From Hungatella sp. (lineage in GTDB: Bacteria > Bacillota > Clostridia > Lachnospirales > Lachnospiraceae), in contig JAAWLV010000005.1 in assembly GCA_022798105.1 (NCBI GenBank), positions 1 to 33,220 on the forward strand: a DNA stretch of 33,220 nucleotides, written 5' to 3'. Below the pieces are notes generated by a model. It searched no databases. It was given only the letters and a program-made list of their open reading frames with translations, and was not told where the DNA came from. A program made the position numbers and the translations under genes. Positions within the stretch are counted from its first letter, which is position 1; every line of letters starts with the position of its first letter. This document shows positions 19,387 to 27,372 of this stretch, one piece after another.

Positions 19387-20267
19387 CAGCTTTTACCTCC
19401 CGTCTCCTTCTTTCTGCCCCTTAAGCGGCCGGCGGTGCGCTTTATATTGCGCGGGGTAAGCTCCCACTCCCCCAAAAGCCCTGACGGCTTGAAATTGATA
19501 ATCAGAAGCACCAGAACCGCATAGATCACATAGCGGTAATTCTGCAGGCTTCTTAAAGCCTGAGGCAGGGCGCTTAAAATAAACGCTCCCAAAACGGATC
19601 CCGTTAAGCTGTTGACACCGCCGAAAAATACCATAATCACCCAGTCGGCGCTCTTTTTCCACCCAAACCCGGTGGGATCCACATAGGACATATAAAATGC
19701 GTAGAGACAGCCTGAGTAGGCGGTCAGACCAACACTCAGAAGAAACGCCGTCATTTTTATCCGGGTCACATGAATGCCCATGGCCCTGGCGGCAAGCTCG
19801 TCACCTTTTAGAGCCACGCACTGGCGCCCGTACTTGCTGGTTTTAAAAAAGGCCGTCAGGCACACCGCCGCCGCCGATGAGATAAAAGCTATAAGCAGCG
19901 TTGTCTTTCTGGGAATCCCCGTAAGGCCGGAAGCTCCCCCTGTCAGGGAAGTCATCCGGTTTAAAAGCGCCGCAATGGCCTCGCCGAATCCCAGCGTCAC
20001 CAGCGATATGTAATCCCGCCGCAGACGCACCACCGGATATCCTATAAGATACCCCACGGCCACGGCGACAGCCACCGCCAGGATACAGGCGGGAACCAGC
20101 GGCAGACCGGCCTTAACAACCAAAAGCCCGGAGGCGTAGGAGCCGATAGCCATAAAAGCCGCCTGCCCCAGGCTGAACATACCTGTCAGGCCTGTCAGGA
20201 CATAAACCCCTGCGACGGCAATCAGGGATATGCAGACCTGTGTAAGAATATTTGATACCAGTGCCAT
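19386..20267 (-). CDS. livM: Branched-chain amino acid-type ABC transporter permease (LivM-type)
   Basis: Multi-TM, GMFSLGQAAFMAIGSYASGLL, GFGWKKSADWVIMVFFGGVNSLTGSVLGAF. Confidence 0.92.
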   Translation of the reverse strand: MALVSNILTQVCISLIAVAGVYVLTGLTGMFSLGQAAFMAIGSYASGLLVVKAGLPLVPACILAVAVAVAVGYLIGYPVVRLRRDYISLVTLGFGEAIAALLNRMTSLTGGASGLTGIPRKTTLLIAFISSAAAVCLTAFFKTSKYGRQCVALKGDELAARAMGIHVTRIKMTAFLLSVGLTAYSGCLYAFYMSYVDPTGFGWKKSADWVIMVFFGGVNSLTGSVLGAFILSALPQALRSLQNYRYVIYAVLVLLIINFKPSGLLGEWELTPRNIKRTAGRLRGRKKETGGKS

Positions 20268-20283
20268 AATCTTTCCCTCCCTT

Positions 20284-21156
20284 TTATGCCTTTTCCTGAA
20301 TATTGCTGCCTGCAATTCCCTGAGGGCGTACCAGCAAAAAGATCAGCATAATAGCAAATGTTGCGATGGTATTGTAGCCGGATCCCAGAAGAGATAACAG
20401 AATTGTTTCCACGATCCCCAGGAGCACGGCTCCTATGACAGCTCCCGTAAGGCTTCCAAGCCCTCCGATGACGGATGCAATAAAACCCTTTACCACCAGG
20501 CTGCCCAGTGACGGATACAGCGTATATTTAATGCCCAGGAAAACCCCGGCAGCCCCTGCCAGGATACCGGACATAATAAATGTCAGCTGGATAATCCTGG
20601 TGGAATCTATCCCCATAAGCTGCGCCGTATCGCGGTCAAAAGAAACCGCCCTAAGCGCTCTCCCCAGACGGGTTTTCTGAATTACGTATGCCAGAACGGC
20701 AAGGGCCGTTATACTGATAACCAGCATCATAATATCGCTGCTGGATACCACCAGGGATCCCAGTTTTACACTCGAGTGAGTAAAAAAACCGGGATAATTG
20801 TAAAAATTAGATCCCACTTTTATGGTGATCAGGCCTTCATACAACGTTCCCAGGGTGATTGACGAAACAAAAAAATACGTGGGTGAAGAGTGATTCAGGG
20901 TAATGCGCCTAAAACCTACAAATTCGCCGAAAATCCCGATAAGGGCGCCGGCGATTACCGCCGCGGCCAGGGTCGCCGCCAACCCCATGCCCTTGGACGC
21001 AGCCACAAAATAAGCCGCAAAGGCAGCCGTCATCATAGTCGCCCCGTGAGAAAAGTTGGAAAACTTAAGGACATTGAAGATCAAAGCAAATCCTGTGGCA
21101 ATCAGCGCATACACGGCGCCTGTGGCAACGCCGTTGATTATAATCTGTAATGACAT
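20284..21156 (-). CDS. livH: Branched-chain amino acid-type ABC transporter permease (LivH-type)
   Basis: GVATGAVYALIATGFALIFNVLKFSNFSHGATMM; start at 21156 follows a GGAGG. Confidence 0.92.
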   Translation of the reverse strand: MSLQIIINGVATGAVYALIATGFALIFNVLKFSNFSHGATMMTAAFAAYFVAASKGMGLAATLAAAVIAGALIGIFGEFVGFRRITLNHSSPTYFFVSSITLGTLYEGLITIKVGSNFYNYPGFFTHSSVKLGSLVVSSSDIMMLVISITALAVLAYVIQKTRLGRALRAVSFDRDTAQLMGIDSTRIIQLTFIMSGILAGAAGVFLGIKYTLYPSLGSLVVKGFIASVIGGLGSLTGAVIGAVLLGIVETILLSLLGSGYNTIATFAIMLIFLLVRPQGIAGSNIQEKA

Positions 21157-21183
21157 AGTATATGCAGCCTCCTTTTTTGAGGA

Positions 21184-21239
21184 GAGCACCCTCAAAAACA
21201 CCGCCCCACTGGCAGTTTTAAAAGTTTTTGAGAGTGCTC
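21184..21239 (-). other. Long stem-loop between the substrate-binding-protein and permease genes
   Basis: GAGCACCCTCAAAAAC (21184-21199) pairs with GTTTTTGAGAGTGCTC (21224-21239), 15 of 16 pairs, 24-nt loop; no U-tract. Confidence 0.7.
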
Positions 21240-21272
21240 ATAAAATCAGGGGCCGTTGCCGGCCGCAACCGT

Positions 21273-22490
21273 TTAGTTCGAAAATTCCTCCAGCATAACC
21301 GGTGTCTGATTGTCATACGTGTACATAAACATACCCATATCCTTCGGCATATGTGTGTTGGGATCAATGTTGATGGTGCCGGTAAGGCCGCTGAATCCGG
21401 AAATATTGGCAATCTTTTCCCTCAGGGCAGCCACATCGCCGTCCCCGTTCTCCGCAAGGCATTTCTCTGCAACCTTCACAATATCATATCCCAGAAAATA
21501 CTTGTTGACCGCGCTGATCTTATCTTCCACAGCTGCCGCTTTTTCGGCCGTGGCCCCATCTTCGGTGTTGATATTGTTGATATAGTAGACATTGGAACAG
21601 TCGCCGCCGTAAGTGGTGTTAAAAGCAGGCGCGGCATCCAGGCCGGCAATGATCTTCCCCTCGTAGCCAAGCTCACTGGCCGCAGTCACAATGGCAACCA
21701 GCTGCTGGGTGTAATTGGGACAGTACACCGCGTCCACACCGGCAGATACAATGGGCTGAAGCAGGGTCTTGTAGTCGGTATCAGCGGCGCCGTAAGCCAC
21801 AATCAGCTTGTCCTCAACCGTAATGCCGTTTTCCCCCAGCTCATCTAAGAAGGGATTCAGCAGAGATACCGAGTAGCTGTTCTCCTGATTATACAAAACG
21901 CCGAATGTCTTTAATCCGTTCTTTACCGCAAACGCCGCCATAATCTCCCCCTGGGTAGTGGCGCTTGGCTGGAAGCAGAACATATTCTTGTAAGCCGTCC
22001 CGTCCTCCTTTAACTGGCAGGCCGGATCCATGGCCAGGCCCATAATGGGGACGTCATAGCCTTCAGAGGTCTCCTTGATGGCGTTGGCAATATTAGCCAC
22101 CGGCGGTCCCACAATCAGCTTTACCTGATCTACGGTTACTGCAGTAATATAGGCGTTCACCGCCTCCGTCACATCGCCCTTGGTGTCATAGGTATTCATC
22201 TTTAAAGTCTTCCCGTTAATGCCCCCGTTGGCGTTAATCTCGTCAACGGCCGCCTGCGCCCCTGCCTGTACGGACATACCCAGCGCGGATGTGCTGCCGG
22301 TAATATCCTGGAGACAGCCGATGAGGATCTCTCCGCCCTCAGCGGCAGGCGCCTCTTTTTCTTCGCTTTGCTTCTCCGTGCCGGCCTTTGCCTCCGTCCC
22401 GGCTGTCGTGGCCTGCGTGCCGGAGCCGCCGCATCCTGCCAGCGAAAGCGCCATTGCAGCGATTACGATAAGTGACAAAACTTTTTTCAT
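21273..22490 (-). CDS. livJ: ABC transporter substrate-binding lipoprotein (LivJ-type)
   Basis: Lipobox MALSLAGCGGSG; ILIGCLQDITGSTSALGMSVQAGAQAAVDEINANGGINGK. Confidence 0.93.
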   Translation of the reverse strand: MKKVLSLIVIAAMALSLAGCGGSGTQATTAGTEAKAGTEKQSEEKEAPAAEGGEILIGCLQDITGSTSALGMSVQAGAQAAVDEINANGGINGKTLKMNTYDTKGDVTEAVNAYITAVTVDQVKLIVGPPVANIANAIKETSEGYDVPIMGLAMDPACQLKEDGTAYKNMFCFQPSATTQGEIMAAFAVKNGLKTFGVLYNQENSYSVSLLNPFLDELGENGITVEDKLIVAYGAADTDYKTLLQPIVSAGVDAVYCPNYTQQLVAIVTAASELGYEGKIIAGLDAAPAFNTTYGGDCSNVYYINNINTEDGATAEKAAAVEDKISAVNKYFLGYDIVKVAEKCLAENGDGDVAALREKIANISGFSGLTGTINIDPNTHMPKDMGMFMYTYDNQTPVMLEEFSN

Positions 22491-22560
22491 GATATTCTCT
22501 CCTTTTTATATATTTAATGCACATTCATGCATTAGGTTCTTTGGTTGATATCCATGTTTC

Positions 22561-22574
22561 TAAAAACGTTTTCA
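22561..22574. promoter_or_regulatory. Predicted LacI-family operator, promoter-proximal
   Basis: TAAAAACGTTTTCA with perfect core palindrome AAAACGTTTT (22563-22572) in the leader of the operon encoding a LacI regulator. Confidence 0.6.
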
Positions 22575-22630
22575 TAAATTTTATTTTTAAAATCCTCGGT
22601 TTTTTCGTATCTCCCAGGATTTATGGGTAA

Positions 22631-22659
22631 ATATTACCATATATCACGCATATTGTCAA
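22631..22659 (-). promoter_or_regulatory. Predicted promoter of the liv/catabolic operon
   Basis: Minus strand TTGACA (22659-22654), 17-bp spacer, TAATAT (22636-22631) with upstream TGG. Confidence 0.7.
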
Positions 22660-22718
22660 TATTAATTGTGACATTATCCACCATTTTCCATCTACAATCT
22701 CTTTCTTTATTTTTATAT

Positions 22719-22732
22719 TGAAAACCTTTTCA
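22719..22732. promoter_or_regulatory. Predicted LacI-family operator, distal
   Basis: TGAAAACCTTTTCA: 6-nt arms TGAAAA/TTTTCA around CC. Confidence 0.5.
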
Positions 22733-22766
22733 TAATCAATGGCATTTATTCCTCATTTTCTATGAA

Positions 22767-22823
22767 CAAAAAAGAGGAGCCCCTTCCCAAAGCCCTTCCG
22801 CTTTGTTCCGGTTCTCCTCTTCC
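22767..22823 (-). terminator. Rho-independent terminator of the GH25-like gene
   Basis: Minus strand GAAGAGGAG...CTCCTCTTTTTTG directly after the stop codon. Confidence 0.8.
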
Positions 22824-23702
22824 CTATCTTGATAATCTCCCGTTCCCTTTCTCGTCAAAGAAATAAACGGTATCCCCAATCCTGACTGCCGTGTCCCTGA
22901 CCATCTTATAATCCCTGAAATAGTACATAGTCCCGTTAATTTCCCGCCACCCTGCAGCCGGAAAAATCTTCCTGTAATTGACAAATGCAAATTCCAGGCA
23001 CACGCTTCCCTCCACACCCTGTACGGTCCCTCTGTCCGTACAGCGCCACAGCGTCCGGTTCTCAAAGCTGTGAGCCATCCCGTAGCGGCTGTACCAGATA
23101 TCGTAGGGAAGCTTGCGCAGCTCAAGATTCTGGGTCAGCCAGTCATTGTCGCCGAATATTACGACCTTGTATCCCGCCTCCTCGATGGTATCGCAGAACG
23201 CCCTTGCCTGCTGGGTCAGCTGCGGCCTGGTCAGTTTTTTCTCCTCCGCATACTGGACGTCCATCTCATAGGAAATGGGATAAGACACCCGATAGCCTTT
23301 TGCTATATCCAGCACATAGGCTGCCTCTTTCCTGGCCTCCTCCACAGTTGCCGCCTTGCTGTAAAAACAAATGCCGGCATCTATCTTTGCCTTCTCCGCA
23401 TCCAGCATGTTGGTTTCAAAATACGGATCCAGATCCTCATAATAGCCAAGACGCACCATGGCAAAAGAAACGTCATCCCGGCTCATCTCCTCCCAGTTGA
23501 TCTTCCCCGCTTTATTCTGATATTTGGTTATGGTAACTCCCTTTTTTACGGCCCCTTCCACGGCTGATTTGCCGTCTGCGGAAATCCAGTATCCGTTAAC
23601 ATTGGACCAGGGATCAAACGCCCAGACCTTTACGGGACAAAGAATGGCAAGAACCACACCCATTCCCAGAGCGGCTATCTGGTCTCTTCTCCTTATCTTC
23701 AT
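22824..23702 (-). CDS. Secreted GH25-fold protein with cell-wall-binding-type repeats; catalytic residues appear degenerate
   Basis: Signal-like N-terminus; ITKYQNKAGKINWEEM, FAMVRLGYYEDLDPYFETNMLDAEKAKIDAGICFYSKA, YDIWYSRYG; C-terminal GWREINGTMYYFRDYKMVRDTAVRIGDTVYFFDEKGNG. Confidence 0.8.
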   Translation of the reverse strand: MKIRRRDQIAALGMGVVLAILCPVKVWAFDPWSNVNGYWISADGKSAVEGAVKKGVTITKYQNKAGKINWEEMSRDDVSFAMVRLGYYEDLDPYFETNMLDAEKAKIDAGICFYSKAATVEEARKEAAYVLDIAKGYRVSYPISYEMDVQYAEEKKLTRPQLTQQARAFCDTIEEAGYKVVIFGDNDWLTQNLELRKLPYDIWYSRYGMAHSFENRTLWRCTDRGTVQGVEGSVCLEFAFVNYRKIFPAAGWREINGTMYYFRDYKMVRDTAVRIGDTVYFFDEKGNGRLSR

Positions 23703-24826
23703 CAGTCCTCTTTCCGAAGTTTATTAATCTCCTGTATTAAAAGTCCCATCTGCTCGATAACGGAGTCCAGCGCTCCGTACTCATACAGCTTTACTCCCAC
23801 TAACCCTATGGGCACCGCCAGAATCATACCTGAAAGGCCATGAAGCTTAAAGCCCACATACAAAAAAAATAAGGTCAGAAGGGGAGGAAGGCCCATGGAA
23901 TCCCCCACAATTTTAGGCTGAATAATCTGCCGCACAACCTGGGTCAGCACATACAGCAGGATAAGCCCCGCCGCAAACGCCGTCTCCCCGGACAAAAGCT
24001 TCACCACAGCCCACGGAAACAGGGCCGTCCCTGTGCCAAACAAGGGCAAAAAATCCAGTATGGCAATGAGAATTGCCAGAAGAATCCCGTAACGGACTCC
24101 CAATATTAAAAAACCTGCCGCCAGCACCACCGCCACCACAAACATAATGCGGAACTGCGCAAGAAAATACCCTCCGATAAGATTCCTCAAATCTTTCTTA
24201 AACAGCTGCATGTAGGGATTCACGGTCTTTGGCACTAACTTCCTCACAAATGCCCATATTCTGTCCTGCTCAACAATAAAAAAATAGGAGGAAAGGATCA
24301 CCACAATGGAATTCACCAGCACCGCGGGGATTCCCCTTGCCACATTGCCTGCAACGGTTACCGTGGGGAACGCAATCCGCTGCATCAGACTGCTGGCAAT
24401 CCCTCCCAGATTCTCATTGGTGCGGTTAAACCATTCCTGGACTCCCAAAGGCATGTTCGCCATCAGGCGGTTTAGAGAATCCAGCGCTTCCATAACCTCC
24501 AGCCTCACTGCCCCATAGATCTCAGGCATATCCGCCGCAAGCGAGCGCAATTCTATTATAACTCTTCCGATTAAAAAATACAACCCGCCAATGATCCCCG
24601 CCAGCACCGCCACCACAATAAGCACGGAACTGTGTTTCCGAACCAGTTTCAGCCTCCGCTCCAAAAGCCTGACTAAAGGATTTGCCACCATGGCAATGAG
24701 CCATCCGATGACAAATGGCATAAAGAATTTAAGAAGCCACAGACCTCCCGCACAAACCAGTATCCATTCGGCAGCCGGAATCAGAATATTAAGCAGTATC
24801 CTCAGTATCCGTCTCCCATCTTCCAT
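23702..24826 (-). CDS. AI-2E family transporter / YtvI-like membrane protein
   Basis: Multi-TM; ILDFLPLFGTGTALFPWAVVKLLSG and QPKIVGDSMGLPPLLTLFFLYVGFKLHGLSGMILAVPIG are typical of the family. Confidence 0.88.
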   Translation of the reverse strand: MEDGRRILRILLNILIPAAEWILVCAGGLWLLKFFMPFVIGWLIAMVANPLVRLLERRLKLVRKHSSVLIVVAVLAGIIGGLYFLIGRVIIELRSLAADMPEIYGAVRLEVMEALDSLNRLMANMPLGVQEWFNRTNENLGGIASSLMQRIAFPTVTVAGNVARGIPAVLVNSIVVILSSYFFIVEQDRIWAFVRKLVPKTVNPYMQLFKKDLRNLIGGYFLAQFRIMFVVAVVLAAGFLILGVRYGILLAILIAILDFLPLFGTGTALFPWAVVKLLSGETAFAAGLILLYVLTQVVRQIIQPKIVGDSMGLPPLLTLFFLYVGFKLHGLSGMILAVPIGLVGVKLYEYGALDSVIEQMGLLIQEINKLRKED

Positions 24827-24887
24827 CCCATCACCAGCCTTGTTTCTCTGTTTTTAACGGTTGTCGCCATTTACAGGCAAACCGCAG

Positions 24888-25946
24888 CTAACCATTCAAA
24901 TAAGCTTCCAAAAACCGGAACAGTGTCTCCATCTCTTCATCTGTGCCCACAGTCACCCGAAGGTAATTGTCAATTCCGGGGGTCGGAAAATACCTGACAT
25001 AAATCTGCTCGTCCTTCAGCGCCCGGAATATCTCCGGCGCCGAAACCCTCTCATGGGAGACAAACAGGAAGTTTGCCAGGGAATCCGGACCTGAAAACCC
25101 AAGTTCCTCAAACCTCTTTTTTGCCCTCTCCCTGGTCCCTATGATCTTTCCCACGGTCTCTTTAAAATATGCTTCGTCCTTCACAGCCTCCGCCCCCAGA
25201 ACGATAGAGGGATAATCCATGGTGTAGGAATTATAAGAATATTTTACATCCTGAAGCGCCTTTATCAGCACCGACGATCCCATGGCATAACCGATCCTCA
25301 TTCCTGCCATGGATCTGGACTTGCTGAACGTGCGCACGACCAGAAGATTTTCATAGGTATCAATGAGGCACCTGGACGACTCTCCCCCGAAATCAATGTA
25401 AGCCTCATCCACAATCACCACCGTATCCTGATTGTGCCTGACAATATCCTCCACCTGGGACAGGGGAAGAAACATGCCCGTAGGCGCGTTGGGGTTGGGA
25501 AAAATAATCCCCCCGTTATCCCTCCTGTAGTCCTCCGGGTTTATCTCAAATTTTTCGTTGACACGGACCGTCTCGCAGCGAATCCCGAAAAGGCCGGCCC
25601 ACACCGGGTAAAACGAGTAGGTTATGTCAGGAAAAAGCACAGGCTTTTCCCAATTGAAAAACGTCAGAAACGCCATCCCCAGCACATCATCGGATCCCAC
25701 ACCCACGAAGATTTGATCCTGGGGCAGATGATGATAGCGGGCCAGCGCCTCTGTAAGCTTTTTTGCAGACGGATCCGGATATCTGCGGAACACGTCCGTG
25801 TCCATCTCTCTTAAAGCCCTAAGCACGCCCGGACCAGGAGGATATGGATTTTCATTGGTATTCAGTTTAATAATATGTTCTCCCCGGGGCTGTTCCCCCG
25901 GCACATAGGGAACCACCTTCCGGATATAATTTTCCCACGCTCTCAT
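24888..25946 (-). CDS. hisC: Histidinol-phosphate aminotransferase-like PLP enzyme
   Basis: KLNTNENPYPPGP, NPNAPTG, VDEAYIDFGG, RTFSKSRSMAGMRIGYAMG. Confidence 0.92.
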   Translation of the reverse strand: MRAWENYIRKVVPYVPGEQPRGEHIIKLNTNENPYPPGPGVLRALREMDTDVFRRYPDPSAKKLTEALARYHHLPQDQIFVGVGSDDVLGMAFLTFFNWEKPVLFPDITYSFYPVWAGLFGIRCETVRVNEKFEINPEDYRRDNGGIIFPNPNAPTGMFLPLSQVEDIVRHNQDTVVIVDEAYIDFGGESSRCLIDTYENLLVVRTFSKSRSMAGMRIGYAMGSSVLIKALQDVKYSYNSYTMDYPSIVLGAEAVKDEAYFKETVGKIIGTRERAKKRFEELGFSGPDSLANFLFVSHERVSAPEIFRALKDEQIYVRYFPTPGIDNYLRVTVGTDEEMETLFRFLEAYLNG

Positions 25947-26012
25947 AAGCTGTCTCCTCCATTTTATTTATCTGTGCGGTTCGCAGGTATCCAAAAACCG
26001 TAACCTTTGCCT

Positions 26013-27296
26013 CTACCTTCTTCCCCCCGCACCGCAGTACCACGCCATGGCCGCCGTCACCGCAAAATAAAACCAGGTGGTGGGATTGCTGAACCAGGTA
26101 GTAAAAAACGAAAGCATCATGTACACCGCAAACTGTCCGTACAGCATATATTTCATAGGGTTCTGGCTCTTCATATCCCGTACGGCATTGACAAGCCAAA
26201 AAGCGGCAGAGCCCAGTATACAGGCCAGAACCGCAACTCCCAAAACCCCAAAATCGTAGTAAGCGTCATAAAACAGGGTCGTCGTAGTCAGTTCGGTCTT
26301 TGTCACATAGATAGGAAAACTGATCAGATACGGAAATACAAATTTAAGCCCTGTCAGAGCCCACACCGGAAACAGCATACGGATACCAAAGGTATGCCTG
26401 GGAAGGGCCTCCACAAGACAGTCAAAATTCTCGTAATTATTAGCGATATAAATATAGGGCTGGGAAATAAAAATCGGCATCTGGCTGTTCTTCATCTCAA
26501 ATATTCCGTTGAGATATGCCACATCATGGCTCCTGGCGATTGTCAAAATCACGTAAAACGGAAGAACCACCACAGCCAGGGCAGGAAGAAGCCAGGGACT
26601 CATGCGCCTGTAATAGGCTCCAAAAGTAAAACAGGCCGTCAGCACCGCAAAAATCAGCTGAAACCTGGATACACACATAATAGGGATTGCCAGGGATATG
26701 ATTGTCATCAGTACAGCCATTACATTTCTGTAACGCCGCCTGCTTCCACCCTCCAGAAAAAACAGAACGGCAAGGGACGGCACCAGCACACAGGACACCG
26801 TAAAATAGTGGACTCCTGATATGTGAAACTCAGAATAAGCGTGCGGCACTCCCTTTACAAACAGCGGGATATACTTAAGCATCCACGCCTCGAAAACAAA
26901 CGCTGCAAAAGAAACGGCCGTAAGCACCTGCATACATCGAAAAACCTGGCGCGCAAAGCTTTTCCTCCTCTGCCTGCTTCTGCCGTAATCTTCCCAAAAC
27001 AGCCGGTCCATAACTTCATAAGCCGCCCAGAAAACAGCCAGCGCCAGATAAAAGCACGCCCAGGTCAAAAGGCTCCAGTCACTCTGGAGATTGCTCAGCT
27101 TTAAACAGGCTATCCCCTGCCCCCCTGTCCAGAAAGCGCCAAAAAGCCCCCGCAGATGAACCAGATTGCCAGACTTATGATAATCATAATAATATAAATA
27201 ACCGGCTGCCAGGATCAAAACCCCTCCCGATGCATAATGCCACCCCAGGCGGGCCAATCCGAAGCTGACAGCGTAGCAGATACTATAAACTAACAT
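26013..27296 (-). CDS. Polytopic membrane protein, O-antigen/oligosaccharide repeat-unit polymerase-like
   Basis: 427 aa with many TM segments and a Wzy-like layout; low motif content. Confidence 0.5.
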   Translation of the reverse strand: MLVYSICYAVSFGLARLGWHYASGGVLILAAGYLYYYDYHKSGNLVHLRGLFGAFWTGGQGIACLKLSNLQSDWSLLTWACFYLALAVFWAAYEVMDRLFWEDYGRSRQRRKSFARQVFRCMQVLTAVSFAAFVFEAWMLKYIPLFVKGVPHAYSEFHISGVHYFTVSCVLVPSLAVLFFLEGGSRRRYRNVMAVLMTIISLAIPIMCVSRFQLIFAVLTACFTFGAYYRRMSPWLLPALAVVVLPFYVILTIARSHDVAYLNGIFEMKNSQMPIFISQPYIYIANNYENFDCLVEALPRHTFGIRMLFPVWALTGLKFVFPYLISFPIYVTKTELTTTTLFYDAYYDFGVLGVAVLACILGSAAFWLVNAVRDMKSQNPMKYMLYGQFAVYMMLSFFTTWFSNPTTWFYFAVTAAMAWYCGAGGRR

Positions 27297-27372
27297 ACGC
27301 CCCTGTCCTTTGTGTCATTAACCAGGGCACGCCCATGGTTTCATTTCCTCCACGGACGTGCCTGTGTTTGAT

